Of a stretch of 64,000 nucleotides of DNA, positions 52,225 to 61,750 are shown in pieces. The DNA lies in contig CAUYUJ010014175.1 in assembly GCA_963575745.1 (NCBI GenBank), positions 231,586-295,585 on the forward strand, read 5' to 3'. The first letter of the stretch is position 1. Each line of letters starts with the position of its first letter. A program made the position numbers and the translations under genes. The notes under the pieces are model-generated. The model was not told the origin of the DNA. It was given only the letters and a program-made list of their open reading frames with translations, and ran no database searches. The DNA comes from Prorocentrum cordatum (taxonomy: Eukaryota; Sar; Dinophyceae; Prorocentrales; Prorocentraceae).

Positions 52225-52245
52225 CTTGAGCCGAAATGGCTACGG
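52225..52245 (-). other. Spliced-leader relic at the LINE 5' end (one mismatch)
   Basis: The minus strand ends GCCATTTCGGCTCAAG, against GCCATTTTGGCTCAAG in the canonical leader, preceded by CCGTA. The next bases are GCTAATG, not GT. It lies about 200 bp ahead of the zinc ribbon in the sense direction of the LINE, and its 5' side abuts GGAAGAGGAGG. Confidence 0.85.
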
Positions 52246-52518
52246 AGGAAGAGGAGGAGGAGGAGGAGGAGGAGGAGGAGGAGGAGGACGAGGAGGAGGA
52301 GGAGGAGGAGGGAGAGGAGGATGATGATGATGAGGAGGAGGAGGAAGAGGAGGGAGGAGGCGAGGAGGTCATCCTCCTCGTTGCGCTCCTCGTCGTCCTC
52401 CTCTTCAGGGGGAGGAGGGAGGAGGAGGAGGAGGAGGGGAGGAGGAGGAGGAGGAGGAGGAGGAGGAGGAGGAGGAGGAGGAGGAGGAGGAGGAGGAGGA
52501 GGAAGAGGAGGAGGTCGA
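52246..52518 (+). repeat. GGA/GAT-containing purine tract abutting the leader relic
   Basis: GGA with GATGATGATGATGA near 52,320 and a CCTCCTCGTTGCGCTCCTCG break at 52,372-52,405. Purines are on the plus strand. Begins directly at the 5' end of the relic. Confidence 0.94.
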
Positions 52519-52565
52519 GGACAAGCTAGATTGCATTGCATGCCATGGCATGGCACTGTTAATGA

Positions 52566-52745
52566 GGCCAGGGCTGCAGCGGGAGCACGATTCGGAACGA
52601 GCAGAAGCGAGGAAATGCAGCCAGCGCTGCAGCGGGAGAGCGATTCGGAACCAGCGAAAGCGCGGCAATGAGGTCAGCGCTGCAGCGGGAGAACGATTCG
52701 GAACGAGCGGAAGCCCCGAAATGAGGCCAACGCTGTAGCGGGAGC
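52566..52745 (+). repeat. Tandem array, unit about 51-58 bp, three and a half copies
   Basis: GCTGCAGCGGGAGCACGATT, GCTGCAGCGGGAGAGCGATT, GCTGCAGCGGGAGAACGATT and GCTGTAGCGGGAGCGACAAT begin the units; GAACGAGCAGAAGC-type sequence follows. Confidence 0.9.
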
Positions 52746-53246
52746 GACAATTTGAAGGACCAGAAAGAAACGGCTGTGTAACATCACATATGAAACACCA
52801 ACTCGCCGGAATCCTGTGCAACATAAAACAATACGCGGAGGGGGGCCGAACCTCTCCTGGACAGAGTCAGGGGAGAGAGGAGAGTCGTATTCGCACTGTG
52901 GAACTGAAGAGGAGGAGGAGGGGGAGGAGGAGGAGGAGGAGGAGGAGGAGGAGGAGGAGGAGGAGGAGAAGGAGGAGGAGGGGGAGGAGGAGGAAGACGA
53001 GGAGGAGGAGGAGGAGGGACAGAAGGAAGAAGAGGATGACGGGAGATGAGGAGCATGACAATGCCTGGGAGGAGGAGGGGGGCACCGCGGAGGAAGGCAG
53101 CGCGGACGAAGGTATGGGGCCGCGCTGGGCCCGAGCTTGCCGAGCGTCGGTAGGGGGGGGGGCGGCCGGGCCGCGCGAGGGGCGCTGGGCGATGCTCGTA
53201 CACGCCGCGCAAGTCCCGAACCTTGTCCTTGTACCTGGGGCCCGCA
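52746..53246 (+). repeat. Unique flank and GGA tract (52,906-53,040)
   Basis: The GGA tract has AAG and GAC breaks. No gene on either side; frames are Arg/Glu- or Pro/Ser-rich. Confidence 0.85.
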
Positions 53247-53376
53247 CTTGCCGTCGCTCGGACGACCATTTCCCGTGCATTTGTTGGTCTCGTGCGTGTT
53301 TTTTGTTGCTTGATGGTCCAGGATGGTCCTCGATGCTTCTCGCAGAGAAAGAATACACACCTCCGAGCTATGCCAG
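53247..53376. mobile_element. MITE-like family B, copy 4
   Basis: Left CTTGCCGTCGCTCGGACGAC, right CACCTCCGAGCTATGCCAG. The interior has TCTCGTGCGTGTTTTTTG and GATGGTCCAGGATGGTCCTC. Same 130-bp length as copy 3. Confidence 0.75.
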
Positions 53377-53610
53377 GCGCAGGGGGGCCAAGCGCTCCGG
53401 GAGGAAAGCAGCTGCATAAAACAGTGATGGTATTGGATGAGGAAGTCTTCGACGAGGAGTCTTGGGTCTGGAAGCCAGTGGAAAGCCAATCGTGGATTGG
53501 CCATGGATATCACCGCCGCCCTCATCAAACAAGGAAGCCTTCAGGGCCTGAAACCTCCTGGGCACCTTCCTTAACGAACGCCCCCACCGTAAGCATATGC
53601 TTTCCAAGCT
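53377..53610. other. Unique sequence, nothing seen
   Basis: Unique sequence with a GGAAGTC word repeated twice; no gene. Confidence 0.4.
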
Positions 53611-53729
53611 CCGCGCGGATTTCTTGGATCGGCGCTGGACTCCCCGGCAATGCCTCTGGCGCCGCCCCTGGCGCGCCGCGACGCGCGCCAGGGAAGGGGG
53701 CCCAGCGCCGATCCGAGAGCTCGGCGCGC
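53611..53729. mobile_element. Family E foldback, copy 1
   Basis: Left CCGCGCGGATTTCTTGGATC + GGCGCTGG, right CCAGCGCC + GATCCGAGAGCTCGGCGCG. The loop region is GCGCGCC-rich with its own short palindromes. Confidence 0.55.
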
Positions 53730-53821
53730 AAACTCCGACGATTTATACGCATGCAACTCGCTGCCCCTCGAACACCAGAAGAGGGCCCTGTAAGGGGAGG
53801 CAGACCGAGACCTCCGATGAT

Positions 53822-53946
53822 CAGCTCCACCGATTTCGGAAGCACTCGCTGGCTCTTGGAGGCTGCCCCCGACTTCGGAAGTGCTCGCTGGCTCTTGGAG
53901 GCTGCCCCCGAGTTCGGAAGCACTCGCTGGTGCCTGGAGGTTGCCC
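53822..53946 (+). repeat. 39-bp tandem repeat, three copies
   Basis: TTCGGAAGCACTCGCTGGCT, TTCGGAAGTGCTCGCTGGCT, TTCGGAAGCACTCGCTGGTG, each followed by a TGGAGG TGCCC end. Being a multiple of 3 it keeps one frame open (RKHSLALGGCPRL), but the flanks do not support a gene. Confidence 0.9.
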
Positions 53947-54007
53947 AGCGTCGGCATGCTGCCCACCAGCTGCGCCTCGCCCAGAGCGCTCCCAGGGTGA
54001 GTGCCAG

Positions 54008-54092
54008 GAGGAGGAGGAGGAGGAGGAGGAGGAGGAGGTGGAGGAGGAGGAGGAGGACGAGGACACGGAGGAGGAGGGGGAGGGGGAGGGGA
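54008..54092 (+). repeat. GGA tract
   Basis: GGA with GTGGA and GACGA breaks ending GGGGGAGGGG. Purines on the plus strand. Confidence 0.94.
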
Positions 54093-54189
54093 GGGGGGGG
54101 CGAGGGTCAATCCGCTCAGCATCGGCCCCGAATACCCCTACCATGGTCGAAGCTGGCCAGTTGCTCAAGCCGCCTCCCGCCGTGGAGAT

Positions 54190-54405
54190 GAATGCAAGCA
54201 CGATTTCTACCCACATCCGCTGCGTCTTGGACGCTCTGGGAAGGGGCACCCAAAAGGCCGAGGCGCAGTGGACATGTATAACCAAACATCTGGCCTCTAT
54301 GGGGGCCAGATCTTTATGTCCATACCCACTGCACCTCTGGCTTCTGGGAAGGGAGCCCCGAACTCCAGGACACAGTGGATATGGAAACAAGTCTTACCCA
54401 CAATG
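54190..54405. repeat. Palindrome-forming repeat R4, copy 2
   Basis: GCAGTGGACATGTATAACCA, AACATCTGGCC, TCTATGG, GGCCAGATCTTTATGTCCAT, ACCCACTGC: an inverted repeat of about 29 bp with mismatches. A second, longer symmetry pairs CCCACATCCGCTG with CAGTGGATATGG. Related to 14,745-14,950. Confidence 0.55.
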
Positions 54406-54648
54406 ATCGGGAGCGGCCAAGGGGGGGTTGTCCAAGAGGGGGGGCGGCGCAAATCATGGCCGGCGGCATGTGTGCGGCCCAAGGGGGGCCAGAGACATAA
54501 AGAAAGGCGCCACGGATTCTCAGGACATCTCATAGCCCCCGCCATGGTGTCCCCCCCCCCCTAGTCATCACCCCTCTCTTGGCCGCCCCCGACTTTGCTG
54601 ACAAGAACCATTGCTGGGCCACCCCGGCTATGCCTGCCAGGCCCATCC
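54406..54648. other. Unique sequence, nothing seen
   Basis: GC-rich unique sequence; frames short, no domain. Confidence 0.4.
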
Positions 54649-54649
54649 C

Positions 54650-54762
54650 GGACCTGCGACGCCTGGCTTTTGTCAGTAAGTACGCGGTCCCCGAAATGTC
54701 CCGACCCTTTCCCCGGGACTTAATTCGTTTATGTTGACGGTCCCAGGGCCCAGAAGTAAAAT
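54650..54762 (+). repeat. Dispersed repeat family R1, copy 8
   Basis: CCTGCGACGCCTGGCTTTTG, CGGTCCCCGAAATGTCCCGA, CCCCGGGACTTAATTCG and GTTGACGGTCCCAGGGCCC. Confidence 0.72.
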
Positions 54763-54798
54763 GACGAACGAACAGCACACACCAATACACTCTGCGAA

Positions 54799-54941
54799 AT
54801 GCTTAAGAAATCATGGGTTAAGAAACTCAGAGTCTCAGAATTTGAATAAAAACCCAGAACTTCTATTGAAATCTTCAGATTTACATCGAAACGTTAAGAA
54901 TAATCGAGACTCGGGCCGAAAACGTAAGTTTTCTTAAGCAT
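54799..54941. mobile_element. AT-rich 143-bp element with 12-bp inverted ends
   Basis: Ends ATGCTTAAGAAA and TTTCTTAAGCAT. The interior (ACTTCTATTGAAATCTTCAG) is far richer in AT than either flank, which suggests an insertion. Single copy here. Confidence 0.55.
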
Positions 54942-55027
54942 CGCCTGGAGTGTACCCATCGGGAGGGGTCGGAGGAGGGAGGTCTGGCGGCTCTGGAGAA
55001 GGTCTCGGGCCACCCCGCGGCCTTCTC

Positions 55028-55070
55028 GGAGCGTTCCGGAATGCTCTGAGAGCGTTCCGGAACGCTCTGC
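55028..55070. repeat. Two adjacent palindromes
   Basis: AGCGTTCCGGAATGCT, then AGAGCGTTCCGGAACGCTCT, the second a perfect 20-bp palindrome at 55,049-55,068. Confidence 0.88.
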
Positions 55071-55080
55071 AACGGATTAC

Positions 55081-55247
55081 TCCTCGGAGGAGGAGGCGGA
55101 GGAAGAGGCCGAGGAGGAGGAGGATGAGGAGGAGGAGAAGGAGGAGGATAGGGAGTTGGAGTCGTCGTCGGAGGAGGGAGAGGAGGACGAGGAGGAGGGC
55201 GGAGGAATAGGAGGAGGAGGAGGAGGAGGAGGAGGAGGAGGAGGGAC
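55081..55247 (+). repeat. GGA tract with TCGTCGTCG break
   Basis: GGAGGAGGC, GAGGAGAAGG and perfect GGA at 55,200-55,243. Purines on the plus strand. Confidence 0.92.
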
Positions 55248-55380
55248 ACTGCCCCCTGGGAAGGGCGACTGCTCTGGCCCAGACCGCGAAGCAGGCTCAC
55301 CTTCGCGTCCCCAGGGGTGGCCTGGTCTACGCAGGATCGCTGAGCCACCGAATCGGGAAATCGGATCGAACGAGCGTTCG

Positions 55381-55533
55381 GTCGGGCATGTCCTCCTGCA
55401 GGCGGATTTTGGACGGAAAATGAAAAAATAGTCAAACAATCATCCACTAGAGTCAAAATACTATCGAACAATCGTCCCCATACGATTTTGACCATATTCT
55501 TGGATACTCCTCCTGTAGAGGGACGTGCCCGAC
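55381..55533. mobile_element. MITE-like family C, copy 2
   Basis: Left GTCGGGCATGTCCTCCTGCA, right TGTAGAGGGACGTGCCCGAC. 153 bp, AT-rich interior (AATGAAAAAATAGTC). AACGAGCG lies close by on both sides, possibly a target duplication displaced by a few bases. Confidence 0.8.
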
Positions 55534-56260
55534 TTACAACGAGCGTCGGAGCGGGCCGCCTCGGCACGGAGTCGGAGTCGAAACGGACAGGTTGCACCAG
55601 GATCCACAACAGCGCATTGCAAACATTGGGCTGCACTGGATCGTCCTAGATCGGAATCGAATCGGTCCGAGTCGGCCGAAAATCCACATCAGATCGGACA
55701 GATCGGATCAAAGTGGACCCTGCTTCGTACCTTCCTGCACATCCCTGCTCTTCCCTGGGCTCTGGACTCGAGGCCCAGACGGCATCCTCGTCTGCAGCCC
55801 CGTCATTCTCAGCATTGACCTCTGCGAAGGGACCATCAGTAAGCAATGCCAGATTTTCCTAATCACGGGGGGACTATCTGAACCCCTGGTTCGCAAACGC
55901 CCCCGAAAATTCATGTGAAACTCTGGTCGGACGTCTGGACGACCCGAAATAATCACCTGGAATAGGTCGGTCGGACAATCAATGGTTCAAACCTCTGGTC
56001 TGCACCCCCCAACAGATCTATACAGAGCCGAGGTTCCGGAAAAAATCCAGCGGCTGTTGTTTCAGGATGTTCGCCCTCTGGGGGGCCCTCAACGGGTCCT
56101 GGGACAAGCGAACAACTATTCAGAATAAAATGCCGGCCCAGGGAAAGTTGCCGAGACCTACAGGGGTCCTGCACCGAGCAACTTGCAACGCTGGATGCCA
56201 GGGGCTGTGCCCTGGAAGGTACTTTCGGGGCACAGCCAACGGCATCGATGTTCAAACATT
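55534..56260. other. No gene seen
   Basis: Repeated TCGGA words near 55,650-55,710 (GATCGGAATCGAATCGG). No domain in any frame. Confidence 0.45.
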
Positions 56261-56349
56261 CGGAGGTCCGCGCGTATTTCCCGGATCGGCGACGGACTCC
56301 CCCCGGCGGCGCCTCTGGCGCCAATCCGAGAAATCCGCACAGACCTCCG
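56261..56349. mobile_element. Family E foldback, copy 2
   Basis: Left CGGAGGTCCGCGCGTATTTC + CCGGATCGGCG, right CGCCAATCCGAG + AAATCCGCACAGACCTCCG. About 31-bp arms around a 27-bp loop. Confidence 0.7.
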
Positions 56350-56382
56350 CACACCTCTGTTTGTGTCATTGGCTGATGCTGT

Positions 56383-56680
56383 TCCTCCTCCTCCTCCTCC
56401 TTCTCCCTCCTGCTCGATCCCCCTCCTCCTCCTCCTCCTCCCTCCTCATCCCTTCTCCTCCTCCTCCTCCTCCTCCTCCTCCCCCTCCTCCCTCCTCCTC
56501 CGCCTCCTCCTTCTCCTCCTCCTCCTCCTCCTCCGCCATCGTGGCGTGAGGGCGCGTCGGCGTAGTCCGTCGGGCGCGCGCCAGCGCGGCCGGCGGGAGA
56601 CGCTCGAGAGGCGCTGCGCTCCTCCTCCTCCTCCCCCTCCTCCTCTCCCTCTTCCCAATCCTCCCCCTCTCCCTCATCCT
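56383..56680 (-). repeat. Two CCT tracts with a GC-rich spacer
   Basis: CCT at 56,383-56,535 and 56,617-56,680. The spacer (GTGGCGTGAGGGCGCGTCGG and on) has no feature. Purines on the minus strand. Confidence 0.92.
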
Positions 56681-56810
56681 CCCAAGTCCGCGTTGGAGGC
56701 TCAGGCGCTTTGAGAACCGACGGAGGAAGATTTTACTGAAACTCCCTCACGCGACTACCGCACAACACTCGCACGGGCCAGAGAGGGAGCCAAGGGGGCA
56801 TGGCAGATGG

Positions 56811-57360
56811 ATGGCGGTTGCAGTGTTCTCGATACGTGCATTGATGAAACTGATGCTATACAATGGGCTGGCAGCGAATACCACGGACAGACAGGAAACA
56901 ATTAACAGTGCACTACGAGAGTGGGATGCGATTGAGCTGACAGGGACGCATCAGTGGGCAGGGCCAGAACATACGAGGACAACGAATCATAGGTATCATG
57001 TGGCACTGCAGTCTGGGGCAAAGAAGGGAAAACAGATCACCAAGTCATGCGGTACCACGCTCATGGTGTCCAAGAGATGATTGAAGACTAGGCCTTCCAC
57101 ACGCACCACATCAGGGATCTGGTGGTAAACAGACACAGATCGGGCAATCTTGCAGTAGCGTTTGGACCAGTAGCCAAGGAGGTGGAGAACAACAGCAGCA
57201 CTGCTGTCAGGAAATTTTGTGTCCACAGCCTATTATCAATAGTCACAATTCTGTCGGTTGTAGACCAACTTACTACTGCGTGAAACACGAGAAGATGAGG
57301 GCGAGCAAGATCGACCACATAGCGATACCGACGGGTAGGCTTTACCACATATGCGGAGGT
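56811..57360 (+). pseudogene. LINE endonuclease, N- and C-terminal parts
   Basis: First frame (to 57,080): TTDRQETINSALREWDAIEL, TGTHQWAGPEHTRTTNHRYH and KGKQITKSCGTTLMVSKR. REWDAIxLTGTH supplies the strand and catalytic region where LINE endonucleases have Glu; here it is Thr. Later, KHEKMRASKIDHIAIPTGRL near 57,290-57,345 gives the SxIDH motif, as in the copy at 16.9 kb (SKIDHFLIP). The middle with GDxN was not found. Probably inactive. Confidence 0.72.
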
Positions 57361-57435
57361 GCGCTGCATTGATAGGAGTGGCGAACATAGCATAATTTCA
57401 AAGCGAGGTGGCACAGAGACCACATCCCTTCGGGT

Positions 57436-58410
57436 ATGGATATCAAACTGGAACATACATTTCATGTCTCGCGCAATCACACACAGCAAAGAGCAAGCAA
57501 AGAGGTGGACCGCAACATGCTGCTGGAGTGCCTGAAGAAAGGACGCCCGAGAGCGGAATCCTTGAGCGCGTTCGACCGCCGCCTGCAGGCTGCTCTGCCA
57601 CAACAGCCAAGAAAGCATTCGCGAGGATATCTCGGAGTGCGACCCAGGCGGATGGATTCGTCCGAACTCCTAGGAGATGCATTAGCGAAGTCATCTCGGA
57701 GCGCGACCCAGGAGGAGACTGCCGGGCTCCCTGGGGGAGCATTCGCGAGGTCATCTCGGACTGCAACCCATGGGGGGCGAACGGCAGAGGAATAATGGAG
57801 AGAGCTTCAGTGGCGCCCCGCAGCGGACCAGATGCGGAAGACATGGGGCGAAGCGGGCAGGAATGCCATGACATACGTTTCCCCAATCAAAAAGAAGCAG
57901 GCGGACAAAGGGGGTAGCTGCCTTCCATCCAGTTGCTGCGACATGCCCTACTGGCAGAAATGTTGAAGTTAAGAGCGGACATGGTAGAGTCAGACACGCA
58001 GGAGAGATTTGAAGAAATCACAGAAGGAGCTGGCGCTGATACAAGATGTGCTACGCAGACACAGGACAGACTTGGAAGTTGCAAGAAAAAAGAAGCTGGC
58101 AGAATGGATGGAGGCCATGCGATAATAGAAACTTCAGCGAGATGCACAGGCCCAGGGCGGAATAGCAGATGAATGGGAGAGGGCCAAACAAGAGGTGCCA
58201 TCTCTCAGCCCGAACATGATGGAGCGCGGACGAATGGATGGAAGAACTGGGGGAGCACCCCCGCGAGTGGGGGGCTGGCAGCAGAGCCGATGAACTTAAG
58301 TGAATACGAGAAGGAGCACGACGAGACGATCGCAGAAAACATGCCGCGCCCAATGGGTATGGATATGGAAGCCCAGGTGGAGAGGGACAACCGAGATATG
58401 CTGCAGTAAT
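57436..58410 (+). pseudogene. LINE linker with charged helices and a repeated motif
   Basis: Frames contain HTFHVSRNHTQQRASKEVDR and LSAFDRRLQAALPQQPRKHS, then three tandem-like copies of a CATTxGCGAGGTxATCTCGG motif (57,610-57,770), and later NLSEYEKEHDETIAENMPRP and DMEAQVERDNRDMLQ. Helical and charged, without catalytic residues. Confidence 0.5.
57610..57770 (+). repeat. GCATTxGCGAGGTxATCTCGGA repeat, three copies
   Basis: AGCATTCGCGAGGATATCTC, TGCATTAGCGAAGTCATCTC and AGCATTCGCGAGGTCATCTC at about 57,613, 57,678 and 57,738, each followed by GGAGCGCGACCC-like sequence. The same motif recurs twice at 63,325-63,425. Confidence 0.8.
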
Positions 58411-58469
58411 GCGGGGGAACGGCAAGGAGGCGAGCTCTCCCCCCGTGGGGGGGTGCCAGTGGGATTGGC

Positions 58470-59700
58470 ATGGGTGATTCTGGAACCCACGGTCAACCTG
58501 GGGAGCCTGAGCAATTGCGCAAGAAGCTGGCGGAGCAGAAAGTACGAGCAGCGGAGAGGCGAGAGGACGAGGAGGACTTGGGCAAGTACAGCTCACTTTA
58601 CAAGTACAGGGTGGGCAGGTCGAGTTTACAGAAAATGGGTTGGATATCAGGGGGGGGGCGCTGGGCAGGACAGATCGAGGCGATGGCGATGAAGCGTTGC
58701 GGGGGACAGGAAAACGCGCACCACCTGGGGAGATGCGAGAAGGCTGGGTTGTGATCGTCAGCGCCGGGGGAAGACGCGAGTGTGGAGTGCAGGAGCAGGC
58801 TGGCGGACATCCGTCTTGTCGCAAATCTCAGGCTGCACCATTGGACTGGAACAGGTCTATTTCTTTCCCAGCAGGGAAAGGCAATCAAAAAAGGAGGGGG
58901 TGGAAGAAAATGAATTACGCACGCATATTGCCAAATGGGAATGGCGCTTCACAAAGGGACCCATTACAAAAAAAACGCGCCGAAGCACCCGTGCTGGGCA
59001 CAGGGGGGGCTTGCACATAGATCGAGGGAGAACGCGATTGCCCGTGTCGAAGCTACACAATGGAGAGCAATACAGGCAGGGGTGAGCACCATTGCCAGCA
59101 ACTGCGACTGCACCAATGCCTCGCGAGAACGAAACGCAATCTCCTGCTGGCACCAGTCTTCGCCGCGTCGAAAGAGGAAGACTGCCATTCGCTATCGAGG
59201 CGCTACACTACACGTCAATGAGCATGGGATGCGCCGACGACTGGCTACATGCAAGAACTGCGCGGGGTGCGCAGATGGGGTTTACCTTGCGCCAGCGGGC
59301 ATTCAATGATGCATGCAACCTGCACGTGGGACAGTGGCGCCAGGCAGAGAGGGGGAGGGGAGAGATGCAGACAGTGCGCGACGCGGTGGGCCCCGTCAAT
59401 GGCCAGGAGCACGAGCTCTCGCACAACGCGCTCATGGACGACATCGCCAACATCCGCGCAGTGGTTTCGTCGGGGCCGCCCACGCAGGCGACTGGAGTTA
59501 GCGAACCAATCTCGGAGCACCAGTCGGCTCTGGGCGAAAACGAAGATATCTCGGTTCGACCGGGAGCACAGCGCCAGTCGGCTTTTGGCGAAAGCGAGGA
59601 TATCTAGGATCGCCCAAGTGCCGAGGCGAGAAAGATAGCGCAGCGGATCAATGCCACCGCGCAGCGCCTCGAGCGCAAGCTGGAGAGAAGAGGGCGGCGC
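58470..59700 (+). pseudogene. Probable reverse-transcriptase region, not resolvable
   Basis: Frames include EQLRKKLAEQKVRAAERRED (charged helix), MRENETQ-type debris, LPFAIEALHYTSMSMGCADD with a CADD tetrapeptide that could be a decayed YADD, and RQRAFNDACNLHVGQWRQAE. The region is the right size and place for reverse transcriptase, but no motif is convincing. The call rests on the LINE parts on both sides. Confidence 0.4.
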
Positions 59701-60528
59701 TTGAACCCGGCCAGAACCAACAATCTGGCACCAGTTCGAGGCACAGGACGAGACGGGGCCACGCGACAGCTACAAAGGGAGAAGAAGATCAAGGGCACGC
59801 CGATGAGGAAGATGAGAGCACTGGGGCCATGCCCACCAGAAGACCAAGGCTACGCGGGAGAGATCAGGAGGAGATGCGCGGCCACGCAGACAACTCACAG
59901 TCAATGGGGGCGTTTCTGGTATTATGATACCACCGACAAGATAAATAAGGATATGTTCCAGGCGTTCGTTTCGGGGGCAGGCCTGATCGGATTGGCGGCG
60001 CCTGTACTGGGGGAACGCCACCTGAAAGCGCTCGACAGGACTAAGGCGGTTTCATTGAGGAAACTGACCGGAGGCAGGACGAGCTGGACAGAAGAAGATA
60101 GCACGACAAGGTGCTACGCCAACAAGGAGGTGTTCAGGGTATGGAGGATGCCGCGTTGCTCAACTGCGCTGGGGATCCACAGGCTGCGATGGCATAGGCG
60201 ATGGGCGAAATATCAAGGAGGGCGTTGGCGGTGCGTTGGCAGCAGTTTTTGGCGCGTCGAAGCCGGGCCGCCCCTGCGAAGCCAGGGGGGGGGGGGGAAT
60301 GGGGGAGCGCGCGAAGCATCCACGCCCTGGGCGAAGCAGGTGGTCTGGGATTTCCAGGCGCTGGCGGAGGTCAGCGAGGACGTCGCAAGCGGGCACCCGC
60401 GGGGGCAATCGGATACCTCAACGTCCCAGACGAGCACGAGAGACTGGGGAGCTCGGATAGGGGCGGGCCCCAGGATTCGGCCCCATGCAGCACGGGCCTG
60501 GGATGCAAGGATACTCCAGATTTCGTAA
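59701..60528 (+). pseudogene. Post-RT tail of family II LINE 2, open for 275 codons
   Basis: Core: WGRFWYYDTTDKINKDMFQA, FVSGAGLIGLAAPVLGERHL, KALDRTKAVSLRKLTGGRTS, TRCYANKEVFRVWRMPRCST and ALGIHRLRWHRRWAKYQGGR, then STPWAKQVVWDFQALAEVSE. The K-x-x-MFQAFVSG...LRKL...VFRVWRM...RLRWH series is the region that follows the RT palm in family II elements. It is the best preserved part of this copy. Its last codons (ILQIS) already come from the family A insertion. Confidence 0.75.
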
Positions 60529-60694
60529 TGAAAGGGAGGGGGTCTGGACCCTCCAAGACAAGCCATTTCAGACCTCCCCCGTGGGAGAACCCTCCAAAAC
60601 ATCGTCCCCAGACCCCCCCGGGCCCTCCAAGATAGCCTGGAAGAGACCCCCCCCGAAATGAGACCCCCCTCCCTTTATTGCGAAATCTGGAGTA
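60512..60694. mobile_element. MITE-like family A, copy 2
   Basis: TACTCCAGATTTCGTAATGA at the left, TTGCGAAATCTGGAGTA at the right, 183 bp with the TA on both sides. The interior is nearly identical to copy 1 (GTCTGGACCCTCCAAGACAA, AACATCGTCCCCAGACCCCC, TCCAAGATAGCCTGGAAGAG). Inserted at the 3' edge of a LINE relic. The flanks differ from copy 1, so the two are independent insertions. Confidence 0.92.
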
Positions 60695-60911
60695 CCAGAA
60701 ATCACGGTGGGCGGTGAACTGGTCGCTCAGTTGCGGCGCGAGTTTAGGGGCTGGGGCAGCTGGGGCAGGCGCGCGGGGCGCCATTCACTGCGGCGGCGGC
60801 GCTGGCAGCGCGCTGGAGAGTGGCGCGCAACTGTGTTCCACTGACCCCCAGCTTGGATCAAAGCCCATGGTGCTCAAGCTCCTTCGCGCCCCAAACAAAT
60901 AACGACCGACC
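60695..60911. other. Unique sequence between two LINE relics
   Basis: GC-rich, no feature recognised. Confidence 0.4.
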
Positions 60912-61202
60912 GTGTCGCGAGGGCCGCGGGGGGCCACGGGGTTTGCTGCAAAAAACAGAATCTGCTGGAATTGCCCAGCCCAGCAGCCCCCCTCCCTAGT
61001 CTGCGCCCTCTGTGGCTTTCAGGCTCAATCTTTGGGAGATGTTCAGGCGCGCGCGCTGCCGCCGCCCTGGGCCGTGCTGCGTGGAAAATTGCGATTGCAC
61101 CGCGGAGACTGCCCCCGCCCAAAAGAGGAGCAAGCGGAGATGGGAGGAGAACCGAAGCACCACGCGGGCGGTAAGGGCACCGGAAAATACCATGGACTAT
61201 AG
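60912..61202 (+). pseudogene. Zinc-finger segment of LINE ORF1
   Basis: FAAKNRICWNCPAQQPPSLV then CALCGFQAQSLGDVQ: CxxC...CxxC with 10 residues between pairs, a RanBP2-like or ribbon-type finger. A Lys/Gly-rich end follows. Confidence 0.5.
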
Positions 61203-61312
61203 GAGGGACCAGCGCTGCGGCGGCGGGCAACCCGCCTGCGGCCGCGGCCGCGGCGGCGGGGGGGGGGCGGCAACGGCGGGCGGGGGAGGGCGCAGATCTC
61301 CCCTCCAGCAGC

Positions 61313-61750
61313 CATGCGCAGCGGAGGACTACGAGGAGTTCGGCCTCAGAGGCTGCATCAACGGGCCCCAGCGACTGGGCCTCCGCTCGGCAGCAGAGAT
61401 CAGGAGGATGAACCACATGGCATCAGACTTCTTCCTCATGCCAATCAGCACTTGGGCGTTTCGGAAGTCGCTGACAGCGGGGCAGAACTGCGGTAACCAG
61501 GTCAGGGAGAGGGGCAAGGGGCGCACGCTGGGGCCACCAGGAGATGGCGTCGGATTGACAAGAAACAGACCCAACAGCAATGGCGGCGTCGATAGATCGG
61601 GCAATGGGCACTCTGAACGACTTCCTGAAGCTGGTGGGGGGCAACAGCGAGCTTAGCCAGGCCATGGTCACAGCGACGATCAAGATGCGCTCGGTCAGCG
61701 AGAGCCACCGAGCGCGCAACAACAAGAACAGAAACCCGGACGAGGGCGAG
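61313..61750 (+). pseudogene. ORF1-like core, in two frames
   Basis: RRMNHMASDFFLMPISTWAF and GKGRTLGPPGDGVG in one frame (61,012-61,656), then SIDRAMGTLNDFLKLVGGNS and AMVTATIKMRSVSESHRARN in another (61,580 on). Compare GSIWDFYLIPETIA, DLGSPHIHIGVA and IPYCRIKTAYAEKGQEKQHK at 19.8-20.2 kb: same order, spacing similar. Confidence 0.55.

Larger units (their letters stand above)
46200..52245 (-). mobile_element. Family I LINE, nearly full length, with a spliced leader at its 5' end
   Basis: Reading from 52,245 down: leader relic, zinc ribbon (about 52,000), coiled-coil and Pro/Ala-rich linker, endonuclease (50,700-50,060), long spacer, reverse transcriptase (49,250-48,220), thumb/connection with zinc finger (48,200-47,300), RNase H (47,120-46,500), 3' tail. 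This order is that of RNase H-bearing LINEs. Seven or more frameshifts or stops break it. The 3' end is placed near 46,200 only because readable protein ends there. Purine tracts lie at both ends. Confidence 0.85.
56811..60530 (+). mobile_element. Family II LINE 2, degraded
   Basis: Endonuclease at 56,811-57,360, linker and reverse-transcriptase debris to about 59,880, post-RT tail at 59,890-60,420. A family A element has inserted just beyond, at 60,512. No RNase H. Paralogous to the element at 16.2-19.6 kb by the shared tail. Confidence 0.75.
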
